DNA of 64,000 nt from Warburgia ugandensis. Lineage: Eukaryota; Streptophyta; Magnoliopsida; Canellales; Canellaceae. Location: positions 10,677,001 to 10,741,000 of the forward strand of contig CP141126.1 in the NCBI GenBank assembly GCA_035236585.1, written 5' to 3'. Position 1 is the first letter of the stretch; each line of letters opens with the position of its first letter. The translations under genes were made by a program, and so were the position numbers. Positions 1 to 13,541 of this stretch are shown here, piece by piece. The notes below the pieces were generated by a model, which was given only the letters and a program-made list of their open reading frames with translations, did no database searches and had not been told where the DNA came from.

Positions 1-3000
1 GTTTATCAACAAACTCTGATTCCTCTCTATATCTTCCTATCTATTTATATTTGTAATCCGTTGACTAACCAAAGAACGAATGCAATCGTAACTTGTAGAA
101 GAGTGACAAGTTCACCAGTTTTGAATGCTTGCTGTTGTAAAAATCAAAGATGACTCCCCAGCGCTGATTCACTTGGTTGAATATCAACTACGTTTATGAC
201 TTGAAGCTGGATGGGTGTTCTTCTGCTAAATCTTGAGTATGTCATTTGCCACTCTACATCCCTTCTTCAATAATTTAGACAACTGGATAGTCTAGTGTGC
301 CCTAAACCGATTATGAAGATAACACGCATGTTCTGTGAGATGGGTCTGTTTACTGAAGTGATAGATACAAGTCAGGCTCTTTTCCCTTTTTTTTTAAGGT
401 CAGGCTGCTTTCAGTTGTGTGTAAGAAACGTATCCACAAGGGATTGTGCAGTTACCTGCCACTGAAGGAGATCAAAACATGGTTCTGGGCACCATATCCA
501 TTATTGATCAACGCAAAGAGACAGCTGAGCCTCACAAAGGAGTGGTTTTGTCATGTTTCTCAGCGCTTGAAGACAAAAGAAGTGTTTGTCTACGATAGTT
601 ACAAAGAGGCAAAGATTCGTTATTGAATTTTCAGAATACATGAATGATTGTGTAGTATTCCGACTTGGCTTGAACTAAAATGTCAAAGAAGATCATTGGC
701 TGCTGGGGAATGGGATGGCAGGTGGTGGAAGAAATTATCCAGAGATAATATGATCCCTGCTACTGGCGCCCATACACATAGATCTAAGTATTTAATGTGT
801 GTCTGGGAAACTGAATTTGCCATCAAAAGTAAATTGTCAAGCTTTCAAACTCGCCTCGAAGTTAATAAATGATCTGCTGAAGTACATCAAGTTTTATTAT
901 TATTATTATTAATACCTCACATTCATGAAGCAGATTGTAAAAAAGGGCTTTCTGCAAGCAGGAAACGACCTTTTTTTATGATCCACAAGTACTTGTTCTA
1001 TTGTATTCTGGAGCATTCGACGATAGAAACTTGACAGTTTTCTGTTGTGAAATATTAATATTCTAGAATAGCACAACAAAAGCAATTAAACCTTGTTCTC
1101 CAAACGCGCACCTAGCGTTTCTATCCGTTTTTGTTTCTTTTTTAGACCTTTTTTATTTTCGTAGATAGGTGACCATGTTTGTTCTGTCTCCCTTTTAACA
1201 ATCCTATCATGTGGAGCTGGTGTTGCTAGCGCAGAAGTTCCATTATTTCTTATCCCAGTATCAATCAGATGACAAGGCAAAGTTTGTAATCGGATGTGGG
1301 GGGGCAATTACTTGCTAGTGGGTCTTCTCTTAGTTGGTCACACTGGGGCCCTTCATGCGTATATAATCCGAACTGCTGGAGAGAACCAAGAAGTTTCAAG
1401 ACATCTCTCGTCCCATCGAACCTAAATCCCCTTTTACTGTATTACTGGACAAGTACCTTTGCATGATAAAGATGCCTTTCTTCTTTCTCCACAGAATTTT
1501 AAGGACACTCATATTTTGATGCACATGGTAAGATTGGCCAATGCTTTAATCCTTTGGAGGTCCCTTATTCTTTTGTTCGTTTTTCTTAGGTCCACTATAC
1601 AGCACATTGCACGAATATGGCGACCGCACTTGACACTTCTTCCATCAGTCGTTAGCCAATAGTTTTATTCCAAGGATGAATGATCTTTTTATGCTTCAAT
1701 AAGCCCACTATACAAGTAGCATTAGGATGAGGTGATCAAGCTCCAAGGTGGAGATCTCTCCAAGTGCAGGATCCCACACCCAAATGGGTGGTCCTACCCT
1801 TGTGCCTAAGATGTCCTTTGGAGCATTTCCTCAAGAAACTTGGCCGTTTCACATGTGCAACCCTTGGCTCTTGAGAAGAAAAAATGTGTAGAATCCGAAA
1901 ATATTACGTGTTAGGCCCCAGTTGGCAAGGTTTAGATTGGCATCCGAGGGTGATATAGAGATTTTGTGAGTAAGGGTGGGCCTCGAAATCCATGTGGATG
2001 ACTCGGGATATAAAATACAGAAGTCAGTGAGCCACATTGATTGCAATTGATTGGAGGAACATGAATGAGATCACAAGAACCGGGTGTCCCTTTAACTGCT
2101 AGAAAAACCGTGCAGATGTGACATGCGGCAAAATGATTGACGACCACAATGGATGCTAAAGAGAATACGATTAATGTAATTCACGAATTTTGTCAAACAG
2201 CTGGCCGGCAGTGTTTTCTCCTTGTGCATGTCAATGACATGTTGGTTCTGACGTTTCTGCAACCATCTCGTGTGTCTTCAAAGGCTATCAAGTGACAGCA
2301 GGGATGGACAGACTGTATGGACTTACCAAAATTGGGCCCACCTGAGGAATATCATAACTTGTCAAGGGGTGTAAACGCTACGAGTCGAGCTTAGCTCAGT
2401 TTCATGTACATGTTTGTTGGTACCGTACCGTTTTGGATTTCAGTTTACTCTAAAAACCGTTTTCGGAGCACCTATTTTAGTTAAATTATGTATTTTTTGT
2501 TTAATTATTTATAAATCATGAAACTATACATTTATTGTTTAACACATAATACAATATAAGAAGTACAAGCCAATATATTCTAATGGTTAGGCCAAGGAAC
2601 ATATATTCAAGGTAGTGCATTGCATTCCTTTTGGAACATAGAATTCTCGTACGCTAAGAGAGCATCTAGGATATGTATAGAAATGGTGCATATATTAAGA
2701 CTAATATTAGTTAAAAAAGAGAAAAATATGACATAAGAAGTTGCACAAAAGTTAAAAAAATATATATCATGTTGATACCTATGATATGCACAACTTAATT
2801 ATGCTTTGTATTCAAACAGGCAAGCAATTATTCTTGAAAAAACACATAAAGAGTCAACATAAAAAATATTTAGAAGAATAACATATTTGCTCAATATTTC
2901 AACCTTCTCACTGAAGAACATCAAATATGTTATTTACAAGTAAATAACTAGAGAAGCAACTTGTCATTATATAGTAAAATGAAACATTTATTCAATATTT

Positions 3001-4154
3001 TGAACTTGAAAAGCCTAAGGATTGTTAACAATGACAAGTTGGAGCATTGATATTTAATTTGCTCAAAATAATTCAAATATGTTCCAATAAAAAGCAAATT
3101 ATGTGCTAAGAGTATAGGACTGAATCTTCTTCGGAGATTCAATATAGAATTTTCTGATAAAGTTGTAGAAAGAGAAAATGCTAGAACCATGAAAATCAAC
3201 TTGTAGACTTTTTAAACTCAAGAACACACAATTATAATAGATGGAGATCAAATGTCAAGAAGAGATAAATGTTTATATTAAGTGGTAATCTAAAATTGAA
3301 TGTAAAAAGATACTAAATAGTAATAAAATTTATTATATTTAAATTACTATATCACCCTTTAATATAATAAAGTCTAAATTTAGGTTTGGGCACCTACGCA
3401 TAAAAATTGATATAGTAATAGTGAGATTAGTTCTTTAAAATGAAAAGAAATGTCATATCATTTTTTTCAATTTAATAACTATACCCTAATTTTTTGGTTT
3501 AGTTCTTGTTGGTTTTACAGCTTTTCTAGGATGAAAACTAATCTCATATACCATTTACTCTCACACAAGCTAGCTTAATTGAGTTAGATGACCACTTTTG
3601 CTACAAAATTGGGGACCATGTCATATATTGGCCCAACCTCGGTTGTAGAATAAGCTGATCATGCTCCATTAAGACTATGGGCTTGATTGTCATAAGGTCC
3701 AGTTGGTGGTCCACCATAGATGGGCCAAAAGCCAAAAACTTGCAGTGGGGGACCAGAGTTATGCTCATTTACAGTGAAATGGCATTGAGAGAGCAAAATA
3801 CAAGGTAGGTACACCTCTTAGCTTGTTTAGGCTAGCGGAATATTTGGGAAAATATTGATGGTAACATGCAAGACGTAGGTTTACTAGATTTACAAATAAT
3901 ATTTGAAATTTTGACAAATTATTTGTTCAAATTTGGGTACAATATCATAAGTTTATATTTGTTTTGATAAATTTGCACTGAATTGTAAGAATTATTGAAT
4001 CATTTTCAAGCTAAATTGTATGAGTAATGTTCACATCTCATAAACTCATAGTTAGAAGAAAAATGATTTAAAGAGTGCGAAGGAAGCAGTACAAGTTTTA
4101 GGGTCCACATGTAACGCCCATTGGCATGACCAATCGTTTAATCTTAGTAGATAA
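1..4154. other. Intergenic stretch, no supported gene
   Basis: No reading frame here has recognisable domains or exon structure. The short open frames at 417-626, 648-872 and 1459-1662 match nothing I recognise. There is a short TTA microsatellite near 894-911 and a TATA-like TATATAA at 1360-1366 with no clear coding region after it. From about 2.4 to 3.5 kb the sequence is very AT-rich and looks like decayed repeat. Nothing else is supported. Confidence 0.6.
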
Positions 4155-4168
4155 TGGGAGCCCCATCT

Positions 4169-4338
4169 AAAAAAAAGCAGCATCGGTTCACAAAGCTCCC
4201 GCCTATGTGGGTTCCGGGGAAGGGGCGGACCACAAGAGCCTATAGTAGGCAGCCTTACCTTGCATTTTGCAAGAGGTTTATTCTACACCTCAAGGTCACA
4301 TGACGATAATGTTTACCGTTGAACCGAGGCTCCTCTTC
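4169..4338 (-). mobile_element. Au-type SINE with 14-bp target duplication
   Basis: A tRNA-derived SINE of about 170 bp in minus orientation. Read on the minus strand it has the Au SINE order: a 5' GAGCCTCGG-like start, a polymerase III promoter-like tRNA-related head, then CCTCTTGCAAAATGCAAGGT, then GTGGTCCGCCCCTTCCCCGG, then GGGAGCTTTGTG, ending in a T stretch. It is flanked by the perfect 14-bp direct repeat TGGGAGCCCCATCT at 4155-4168 and 4339-4352, so this is an intact and probably fairly young insertion. Confidence 0.9.
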
Positions 4339-5582
4339 TGGGAGCCCCATCTCATCAACAATAATGTTGTCTTGATTGGCATTTTTAGACCCTTCTCAAA
4401 AGCCTTGTTTAGTTTTTACTAAAAAAATGCAAACTAGTGGTTTTTGTTGAATAATATCGTGCCAAAAAAATCCAATTTGCATGAAATTAAAATTATTTAA
4501 GAAAATAACTTTTTATAAAAAATATAAGATAAAACTGCATACTATTAACCCATGTAGTCTGTCCTTATTTTTTCCAAAAAACTTGTGAGTAATTTGCTCT
4601 TTTAGACGACTCCTGAATTGACTTTGTTGATCTTCCATAAGGATCATAAGCTCCAACTTAACTAGAAATCAAGGTTAAATCAGTAGCAATGACAAGCATT
4701 CCAGGTTAACCATTTCCATCTCGATTGTCTCACAATTGTCTAGTGCCTACAAAATCAACAGTCTCGATGCAATAAAAGCATCCCGATGTGGGCGCGAGCA
4801 GTTAACGGCCGAGCTTGATTAACAGTACAGTGGTTGGCCTCCATAAATACAAGATGGTACGAAAAATGGTTGCTGCTGTTCAGAAGCAATTAGAGCGACT
4901 TGCATGGTGGGGGACTACTGTATGGTTGCATAAATCATCAGCATGTGGCAGTCCAACAGCCTTATAGGCGTTTGAGAGTACATAGAACAGTGGCATCTGC
5001 ATGTTTCATAAAGCTGAGTACCAAAATGAACCAGTGGTCCTCCTTTCTCTTGTTTTACTTTTTGTCTCCTTTCATGGGTATCAAATGCTGAAGACCACAG
5101 CATTGAGCAGCTGCCACCTTATCAATGATCATTAATAAAAGCACAATTTGATTCTTATTGGTAGAAAGGGAAGAAATTTGGTCTATTTTTCTTAGGAGTT
5201 TTATTTTCAAGAAAAAGTTGCTCTATTTCTTAAAAAGAATGACTGGTGTAATACAATGAGTAAGGTTATAAGAACCTCCGGAGCCCTTCTTTTCATGTGA
5301 AAAGCAATAAATTGGGCCGAACCAGTGCAAGCTTTTCCCACCAATAGATGGTTCACAAAGGTATAAAAGAGGAAGGTGCATAATGAACAGAAAGATAGCG
5401 GTCAAAAATATGATTTCTCAAATGAACAGAATGATGTCGGCAACATCCTATCCCACTTAATCTGCCATTAGTGATTAGTCTAGTGTTCTTTGGTGTCAGA
5501 ATGGAGCCGCCTGTTTAAGCCCTTGGCAGACAAAATGGCAAATCAAAGCCTAGAATTCGGATTGTGTAGCCTTTAAACAAAT

Positions 5583-5730
5583 GGCAGCTCCGGTGTACAA
5601 AGCTTCATGTATGCAGGATTCAGGGAAGGGACAATCTTATCTTGCATTTTGCAAGAGGTTATTTCTATGCCTTAACCTCTGACATCAAGATTGCACGATG
5701 ACAATTTTACCATTGTGTCAAACTCCCCTT
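5583..5730 (-). mobile_element. Au-type SINE copy, diverged
   Basis: Same family as the copy at 4169. It keeps the TTGCATTTTGCAAGAGG core and the CTCCCC end on the plus strand. The GC-rich middle (the CCCCTTCCCCGGA block) is degraded and no clear target duplication is visible, so it is an older copy. Confidence 0.8.
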
Positions 5731-6686
5731 CGTTACTTAGCATTTAGACCTTCTACCAATATAAATTACTGAAACTAGATCCCTTGGACTAATCAAAGAG
5801 GGACTCACGCCAAGGGATTGTCCATCTGAAGGCCAGCTAGTTTGCTGAGACACAGGATGTCAGATCCAGTTCCAGTGAAATACAAATCTCAGATATGGGC
5901 CTGAATGTGGCCCAAAAACATCCGAAAGGATCAATTTGCTCAAAGATTCACATTAGGCCTCCACCTAGTCCGAAAGGATCCACCCAGGCCCAAGACGTTG
6001 CTTATAGTCTGACTGCATTTAAAGCACCCTGTCTGTTTACGGCCTCATATGATGCCTATTGATATACATATTGCATTAGATGGATCGAACTCCGGTGGTA
6101 GCCCAACTTTACATCCATTTAGTAGAAGGCTCATTCTGGCTCTCTAAACAGGTAGTGATCAGATGCCTCTTCTGTCTAGTTTAGACAAGCATTTTCTCTG
6201 AGGGATTGAACAGTTCTCCTGGTTGTAGACGATGAAGCTGTCAATTTTCTGATCCCCAACAGTTAAGGAAAGCTTCTATTCGATTTGAATAAGCCCAGAG
6301 CTTCAGAACTGCATGCCGGTCGAGCAGAGGAACACCACCTCCTCGCCTGCTGGGAACTACACAGTACTTGCTCTTATGATCCATTTAGTTCTCATTAAGT
6401 AATCTGCAACAATGACACAGTTTCAAATTCTATTTCAGATGCAAGAAAAAAGTTAGGTGAGAAAAACTGCTCCTGCTGCACGGCTTACAACACAATAAGG
6501 TGGGTCCATGCCTTCCTGTTCGTTTTAGTAATGGGTGTCCTCATTCGGCAATGAGGACCCAGAGGTACAAAGTAAGTTCGATCTATTTTTGCCGTGTTCA
6601 TAAAACTGCAATCAACCTTAGTCATGCAGTATTGGTGAAAAGACAAAATTACCTGCCCACAACTAAGAGGTTGTGGAATGAGGCAA

Positions 6687-6866
6687 GGTTAGCCCCAGTG
6701 CATTAAGCTCCCACCTATACAGATTTTGGGCAAGGGGCAGATCACAAGGGTCAATAGTGTATAGCTTTACTTAGCATTTTGCAAGAGGCTAGTTCCTAGC
6801 CTTGAATTCGTGACCTCAAGGTCACACGACGCTAACTCTACCATTGCTCCAAGGCTCCCCTTCAAA
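6687..6866 (-). mobile_element. Au-type SINE with 16-bp target duplication
   Basis: A full-length Au SINE in minus orientation. The plus strand shows GCATTTTGCAAGAGGC and CCAAGGCTCCCC, the complements of the family's internal core and 5' end. It is bracketed by the perfect 16-bp duplication TTGTGGAATGAGGCAA at 6671-6686 and 6867-6882, direct evidence of target-primed insertion. Confidence 0.92.
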
Positions 6867-6882
6867 TTGTGGAATGAGGCAA

Positions 6883-8215
6883 CAAATATTAATTGGGAAG
6901 GCTCGACAGAGCAGAATCAATGTGATACGAAACCAGTTAAAAGAATGCCATGAACATCTTCTTAAGTCCTGTATTCACATCTTGGGAAAAATTAAGAACA
7001 CTATTCTGGATGCAAATTGAGATTATTGGCATAATTGAGTTTCGGCAAAATGGCAAATCAGATACGAGTTTGGCCTCGGGCGTATCCGGCTCCAGACGCC
7101 ACCTTTACTTTTTCAGATCTAAGCTATTCATCACTTAGATTGTATGTGAAAAATCATGCTAATCAGATGATTCTAACCACTATGTTCTCAGTTGTTAACA
7201 ATAAATGATCAGGATTTAAAATTCCAGAAAACCTCTAAAATCATCCAACCCGGGGTAAGTTCGGCTATGGAGGTAATAATCACCATGCTTAAGAAAAGAC
7301 AGTCTATACTTCTTAGGATGCTTGAGAGCGTCTCTGCCATTGAGGAGATGGACCATATTTAGGCATTTGGGATTAAATTTATTCTATAAGTGAGATTATC
7401 GAAAGCAAAAACTGATTCGATATTACTTTAAAAAAGAAAAGGAAAAAACTCCTTCAAGAGGATGAATGCACCCCGAGCTCATTGTAGCAGGGGATAACAT
7501 CACCATTCATGGGCAATTAATTGATCAACAGATCGTTATTCCCTAGTCAAATAGTCCCTAACCGATGCCTAACTTACAAGAATTACTGGTCTTGTTCATA
7601 TAAGCACCCGAAAGAAACCACTATCCTTCGGACAATTGCTTAGTTTCATACCCATCCAAACCAACTGAACCGAGCGGTTTCTACATCAAGCATCAATTCT
7701 ACAACCTTTAGGTGGTTATACATGCAGAGGTCCCACAATGGTAAAGTTGTTGTTGTGTGACCATGCGGTCACGGGTTGAAGGATTGGAAACAGCCTCTTA
7801 CAAAAATACAAGATAAAACTGCATGCTATAGCCCCTTGAGTCCAGCCCTTCCCCAGACTTTGCATGAGCTGAAGCTTCACCAAGGCTGCCCATCGAAAGT
7901 GTAACTCCTCAATTAGGCCTTCTCATCGAATGTACCACAATTTGGATAGCCAGTTCGCTTTGATGATAATCAAGATGGTCCACCTTTTATCAAGCCATGG
8001 TTGTATCCAGAGGCTGAAAAAATGATATCACCGGACCCAGTGTCTACTCCTAGGCTAACAAAGCTAATGGTCTACAGAATGACGCATCTCTTCTTAAATG
8101 CATCCAAATATCTTCTTTTCATCTTTCCACATATTTTATTTACAAACATTACAATGTCAATCACATCTTTCAAGCCATAATCACACACCTTCCACGATCA
8201 TAATCCATCATTTTT
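6883..8215. other. Intergenic stretch with one Au SINE
   Basis: Apart from the plus-oriented SINE at about 7725-7893 I see no gene. The open frame at 6950-7138 has no recognisable domain. The part nearest 8216 is likely the 3' UTR and downstream region of the minus-strand universal-stress-protein-like gene. Confidence 0.5.
7725..7893 (+). mobile_element. Au-type SINE copy, plus orientation
   Basis: The order on the plus strand is a GGTAAAGTTG head, GTGACC and GGTCACGGGTTGAAGG (B-box-like), AACAGCCTCTTACAAAAAT, CAGCCCTTCCCCAGAC, and a GCTGCCC end. It is about as complete as the other copies but diverged, and no target duplication is clear. Confidence 0.8.
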
Positions 8216-9708
8216 TTAAGCCAAAAGCCAGAAATCTTTATGACGCTTAGTGGTAATCAAATATCCCCCAACTTTCCTGCTCTTCCTCCTTACTGCAAGA
8301 GTCATGCAATCAGCGTTCTGGATACAGTATTCGACGACCCCACCTCCAATCCTGTTTCCTGCCCATGTCATCAGCAACCGCCACGTCATCGATCGCTTCC
8401 TCTGGCCCATTATCAAGAGCGATACCGATTGTTTCCTTGACTCTTCTACTATGGTGGGGCCTTTCTCCTTGCCTTCCACCAAGGACACCTCGACTTGCAC
8501 CTATGCAAATCCAAAAGGGTCAGAAGATCTTGCAGATGATATTATTATGAAATGAACGCTGATACTACTTGTTGAAGGGACTAATGAGCTACTGATCTAC
8601 TATTGGACCCAAGTATGCGAAAAATGATGGGTTTAAGATAAGAAAATGGCATCAATTTAAGTCTTTCAGCATAATTTGGTGAGGAATGAGCTGTTATATG
8701 TTTTTCTTCTGTTGACAAAAATAAGTTCAATGATTTGCACGTAGCTAAAACTAAAATGGGGCCCCAGACATTTGGTGAACTTAACCACTCATCTACTGCG
8801 GCACAAGCTACATAGGCCACAAAAATAATCTTCTTAGAAATCAGTCATCTCTTTTGGTTGATCCTTCAACCTTTCCCTTTTTGTTTCCTGGCACTACACA
8901 TCTACTATCCTGTAATGGAAAATCAATGGCGCAGAGCTGCTATCTGTAGTGGAGAACGGCTAAGAAGGTTTACAACTACCAGAGTAAAATCTTAGCAAAT
9001 AAAAGCTCAAATAAGAGAATTAACATAATCAACTGGAGTAGATTTTTGGGGTATGCTCCATCTAGAATGTGGCCTAAAAGATGAACTGTTAGCTGCTTGT
9101 ACCATGCTCAGACACCAGTTTACTATAGGCCTGGAGCTTTGGGTCTCATTCCACACGTAACGAAACATTGAAACCAAAGAAGAAGATCTTAAACTCTATT
9201 TATATGATTCTTACCTCAGGTTTTCTGACCTGACAGGTATTCTTCATAGTATAAAGGAGTTCATAACCCCTTCTATTCATCTCCCTTTGAGGATCTTCAC
9301 CTGCAATGAATACAAGACTTTCAATCTTCACATATTTCGGTATTTGCATTCTGGCTAGCAACAAAGTGGAGAAAGATGAGAGAAGTTCTCACCCTGTTTA
9401 GAAGGCTTTGTAACATAAAGAAGAATAATAACATCTTGATTTTGAACAACGTGTGAAAGTGCCCATAACAATGCACTCTTGGCTTCGGCACTCGAATCAA
9501 CCACGATCATAACCCGTCTTCCAACCACAAACCCCGTCTTCTCCCCATCGCCTGAATTCTTCTCTCCTGTGGCGGAGTACAATTCTCCGACGCGGTCACC
9601 TTTATTCCCATTGGCAATGGGTCTTGATTTCGGCGGCGACCGGACCCGAATACGGGTCGTTAGCCGGTTCAGGCAAAAGCTGGACAATCTCGGACTGGTT
9701 CGACCCAT
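8216..9708 (-). CDS. Universal stress protein (USP)-like protein, 3 exons
   Basis: Adenine-nucleotide alpha-hydrolase-like (USP) family protein, predicted 228 aa. Exons on the minus strand are 9393-9708, 9215-9300 and 8216-8500. All junctions are GT-AG, the summed length is a multiple of three, and a TAG two codons before the ATG bounds the start. Residues 1-60 are a basic, low-complexity plant extension. The USP fold begins near residue 65 with RRVMIVVDSSAEAKSALLWA, the first beta strand and helix. The C-terminal part contains LLIMGQRKRSMTW, a variant of the usual G-x2-G-x9-G-S nucleotide loop lacking its glycine pattern, followed by NRIGGGVVEYCIQNADCMT and the tail RHKDFWLLA, typical of this plant subgroup. 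Nucleotide binding is therefore uncertain. A role in stress signalling is inferred from the family. Cell location is not evident. Confidence 0.88.
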
Positions 9709-9715
9709 CTCCTAG

Positions 9716-12700
9716 AGTCCGAGGAGGAACAAACCATGCAGCTTTAAAGAAGAGAAGGGAAAGAAAAAGGGAACCTTGCCTGATGTTCGGCCAGCAGCTT
9801 CTTGGGTTCGTTCCTGTCGTCGCTGTCTGTGCTTCTCTTTATTTCCTCTTCTTTTGTGATTTCCACTGGCATCGGTACGCATCATTTTCTTCCTCTAAAA
9901 TTCTCTGTGGGCTACTCTTGAACGTGCAAAGCATGAACTTTATGGGACCCCCTCAAAAAGACTTAGTTAAAGCTGGATCGTGGACATGTGATTGTAATTA
10001 AGATGAAATAAAGCATGTCTTACTAGTTTTAGAAATAAAGCGATCAATAAAAGTAAATAGACAGCTTGGATCATCCCATTTTCATGACTTCTCCTTTCTG
10101 GTTCGTACACGTGGTGGGTAAGCCAGATTAATTATGGAAACTACCCTACATGTGGTGGATGAGGGGAACGGTAAAGCCTATTTAATGTTATCTTCTTCTG
10201 AAGCATATAAAGCCAGTTTTGTTGATTGGTATTTCGCTACTTGAGTTTGATCGATCAGGGTCTGAATGATGAGCCTTGGTAATTGGTCGCTATTTTTTCA
10301 AGGGGAGATGATGAGGGGGCCTACAACCTTTTAAAAGGTCAGCACCTGTTTCCATGGTATGTGTGTCTCCTGCAATGTGTTGTGGGAGCCACCACTTACC
10401 ATCTGATCATGAAAGATGTGAACTGTGCAGTTAATGTATAATATTGGAGTTCTTAATTGTGGAAGATGTGAACTGTGAAGTTAATGTATAATGTTGGAGT
10501 TCTTAATTGTGGAAGTGTATATCATTTTGTGGATGGTGTTGGGGTAAACTTACCACATCGTGTATATCATTCTGGGGACGAGGCACATCAGAAATTGGAA
10601 GCCCGTTTGAGCGTCTAAAATTTGGTTTCAAAAGGACGGTTATAGAATTGCTATGTAGTTCTCTACAAATCAAAAGGCTTAGAATCATCCAGTAGCAATG
10701 AATTTTTACGTACATCTCATCTGTAAGAGCTCTACTAGATAAACGATTTGATCAAAGGAACATGAGCACCATCGTAGTTGAGAATGTTCGTTGCCCTTGG
10801 TTGCAACTTTTTTGCAACTCTATGGGTTCGGTGTCTCTCCATAACGAAACATGAAAAAGAAACCAAAAAAGGGCAATGAAAAAAAAAAGGTAAGGAGGTC
10901 AACGTCATGGCATGGTTCTTTCTTTAGGATTCAAAATAAGGGCTTTGATTATAGGTGTGCATAGCTGGCTCCTGACTTGTCCTTAAATATGTGCGTCTCA
11001 TTTTTTTCCTTCTTTAGCTTGGAAGAAGTGCTATTCCGAGGAGCGGACCATGTCGATAGGCCGAGTGGTGTTGCTTGATCTGTGCACTCAATGGGCCCAT
11101 CTCTGGGCTCACTGCCTTCTCACTTTGTCAAGATAGTTTACCTCTTTAAGTTGGCGTTTTCTTTTCTGTTAATTATTTGTTCTTTGAAAAGGCACCGTGG
11201 CTACCATTTCATGGAGTGATTATCGGAATTTTCTTGTCAAGAATAGAGAAAATAAAATAAAAGAATGACCTTTGCATGAGACCCAAGCCTGAAAGATTTT
11301 GAGTTATTATCACCATTTTGTAATTTGAGTGACAAGGGTAAAAAAAGAGCGGTTCACTTGACTTATTAGCACAATACAGAAGTCCGTTCTACACAAGTAT
11401 TACCAATTGACATTCTGACTCTGAGATTCTGAAACCATTCTATGCACACCTGTGAAATTGACTATGTAGTTGTACAGTTGGCTTCTACAAGATGGCTGTC
11501 AAATGAAGACAACAGTTGTGGGAAGAAGAACATATTGAATTGACCCACAAGATGTTGATGCTATCTGGACTCTTCACTGGGAAGACTGCACCTTGCAGAT
11601 GATGTAGTATGAACTTGGCTCTTTCAGTAAGTATAATTTCTTGGCCGTATCATCTCTACATATGACCGGGCCACTACATGAAGGGACAAAATCCTGCAAA
11701 TTTCGTGTGATTCTACACGTATTACATTGTAGTGGTGGTAGGAAGAACGGCAAGATTAAGAAGATGCGTTGTTTGTGTCCTCTCACTCTGTATACAACGA
11801 CGAGACATATCGACTATTGTGTACACTACCATCACGTACAAATTTGCCAGTCAACTTCTCAGGCTGACATGAAGAAATGTGTGTGATCAACGCCGATGAA
11901 CTTGTACTCCATCAAGAGCCAACCCAAGTCATTAATTGTTCCATACCAAACGAATATGAACAGCTCTGGGACGGCTAGGCACTGCTTTGCCTTACACTTT
12001 CGACAAAATATGGGATGAGATTTAGTTTCAGGTTGTTCTTGAAAAGTAAGAATTTGTAGATTCTACCTTGGAGTTCCTTTGGCAATGTTGGAAAGTCTTC
12101 TCTCTAGTCCACTTGAGCTAATTCTTGGTATGATGAAAGTAAACTGGGAATTATGGCTCTCACTCTAAAAAATTTCTTGAAAGAGCCATGATACTAAAAG
12201 TCGTATCATTTGCATTAATCTCCTTTGACTATTGATCTTATTTTAACTTTCTAAGGCATTCAATTGTCCGAAGGCAAACATAATCATGGCTTACTAGTTG
12301 GGTGTTTATCCTAAAGGCAATTCCATTCAGGTGGTATGTTTTGTGTTTCTTCTTCTTTTTGAGGGTAAGCTAGGAGGAGCTGTCATATGTTGGACCGCCT
12401 GTGAGAACCATCACTTTGGCTTCGTGATGCCTCAACAATGGGGGATACATATAAAGAAGAAATGCCAAAGATGGTCTACGAGGCGCCTTTTAGTTGGTAG
12501 TCTCAAGAGGGACAGAGAATATTTTGACCAGTGGTTCTTTATGTGACCGGTTATACATCCCATCTCTGCAGCAGATAAAACCTTTTTGTGTCAAAAGACG
12601 ATGACTACCAGTGACAAGTCCACCATATTTGTGTTGTTCATTTATTTGGAATCTTCTGCCACAATTAGAAGGTGTCAGAAAGAAGGGAATAGTTTGTTAC

Positions 12701-13541
12701 CGAGGCCAGACAGCTAAAACTAAATCATACAACGGGGACGCTGACCAGCACTGCTAATAGCAATTCCTGCTTTAACAGGCTTGCCACTGGATCCCATGCT
12801 GAATCTTCACATACAGCATCGCGATGACATTTCGCTCAAAATAAAGCTGTTCTTCAACGATCTGGGTTCCTGTTAACAAGCTCTACCCAAAACCATCGGC
12901 AATCTGATTTGCAGCCGGTGAATGTCGGTCAAGGAGAGGAACAACTTTGTATCTGCAATGTAATGAGCAATGAAAACCAAAATGAATAGCCGAATATACT
13001 GGTGAGACTCGCTCAAAAACTGAAGTTGAGGGAACCCAACTTGACCTATCTTGAAGGTAAATCCGGATCCAAATCTTAAAATTGTCATAACTCATAAGGC
13101 TAGTTACCTGGTTTATACCAAGGACAAATTTGTATCCCAATATGGCTTACGAATTGATTGTGCTACATGAATTACTCCTTGTGTAGATCTGTATCACCCA
13201 AACGATATCTGGCTTCATGTCAATGAAGTTAACCATCTAGAGATGTGGTTTTATACCATGAAAAGAGAACGAGAGAACTAGATATGTTCAGAAGAGACAG
13301 CTCTATCAGTAGGAGTTGTAACCCATAGGATTCATGGCCTTTACTGTAACTATTTAATGACCACGCGCAAGAGAAACCCATCTACTTCTGATTAGTTTTA
13401 GAATTTAAATAAGAAACGACCTACAGGTACTCAAATGAAGCTCCATTTTATGAAAAGTAACCTCCCATTTTTCCAATAAAGTGCTAGTTTACAATAGACA
13501 ACCAATATGAAACATAAATTTTACAGAATACATTTCACTCT
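9716..13541. other. Intergenic stretch between the USP-like and VPS60 genes
   Basis: The part next to 9708 is the likely promoter and 5' UTR of the minus-strand USP-like gene. No other gene is supported: the open frames at 11641-11886, 12298-12546 and 12873-13140 show no domain. A 50-bp tandem duplication sits at 10411-10510. The 13.2-13.5 kb part is probably the 3' UTR and downstream region of VPS60. Confidence 0.5.
10411..10516. repeat. 50-bp tandem repeat, just over two copies
   Basis: Copy one (10411-10460) and copy two (10461-10510) share AGATGTGAACTGTG, AGTTAATGTATAAT and TTGGAGTTCTTAATTGTG with only a few differences. A third partial unit starts after 10510. Confidence 0.9.

Noticed and set aside
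417-872. Two open frames near the left end
   Set aside because: No recognised domain, no splice structure, and lengths expected by chance; kept only in the intergenic description.
8240-8555. Several plus-strand open frames over the USP-like third exon
   Set aside because: They are antisense to a conserved exon with correct splice borders and show no family features.
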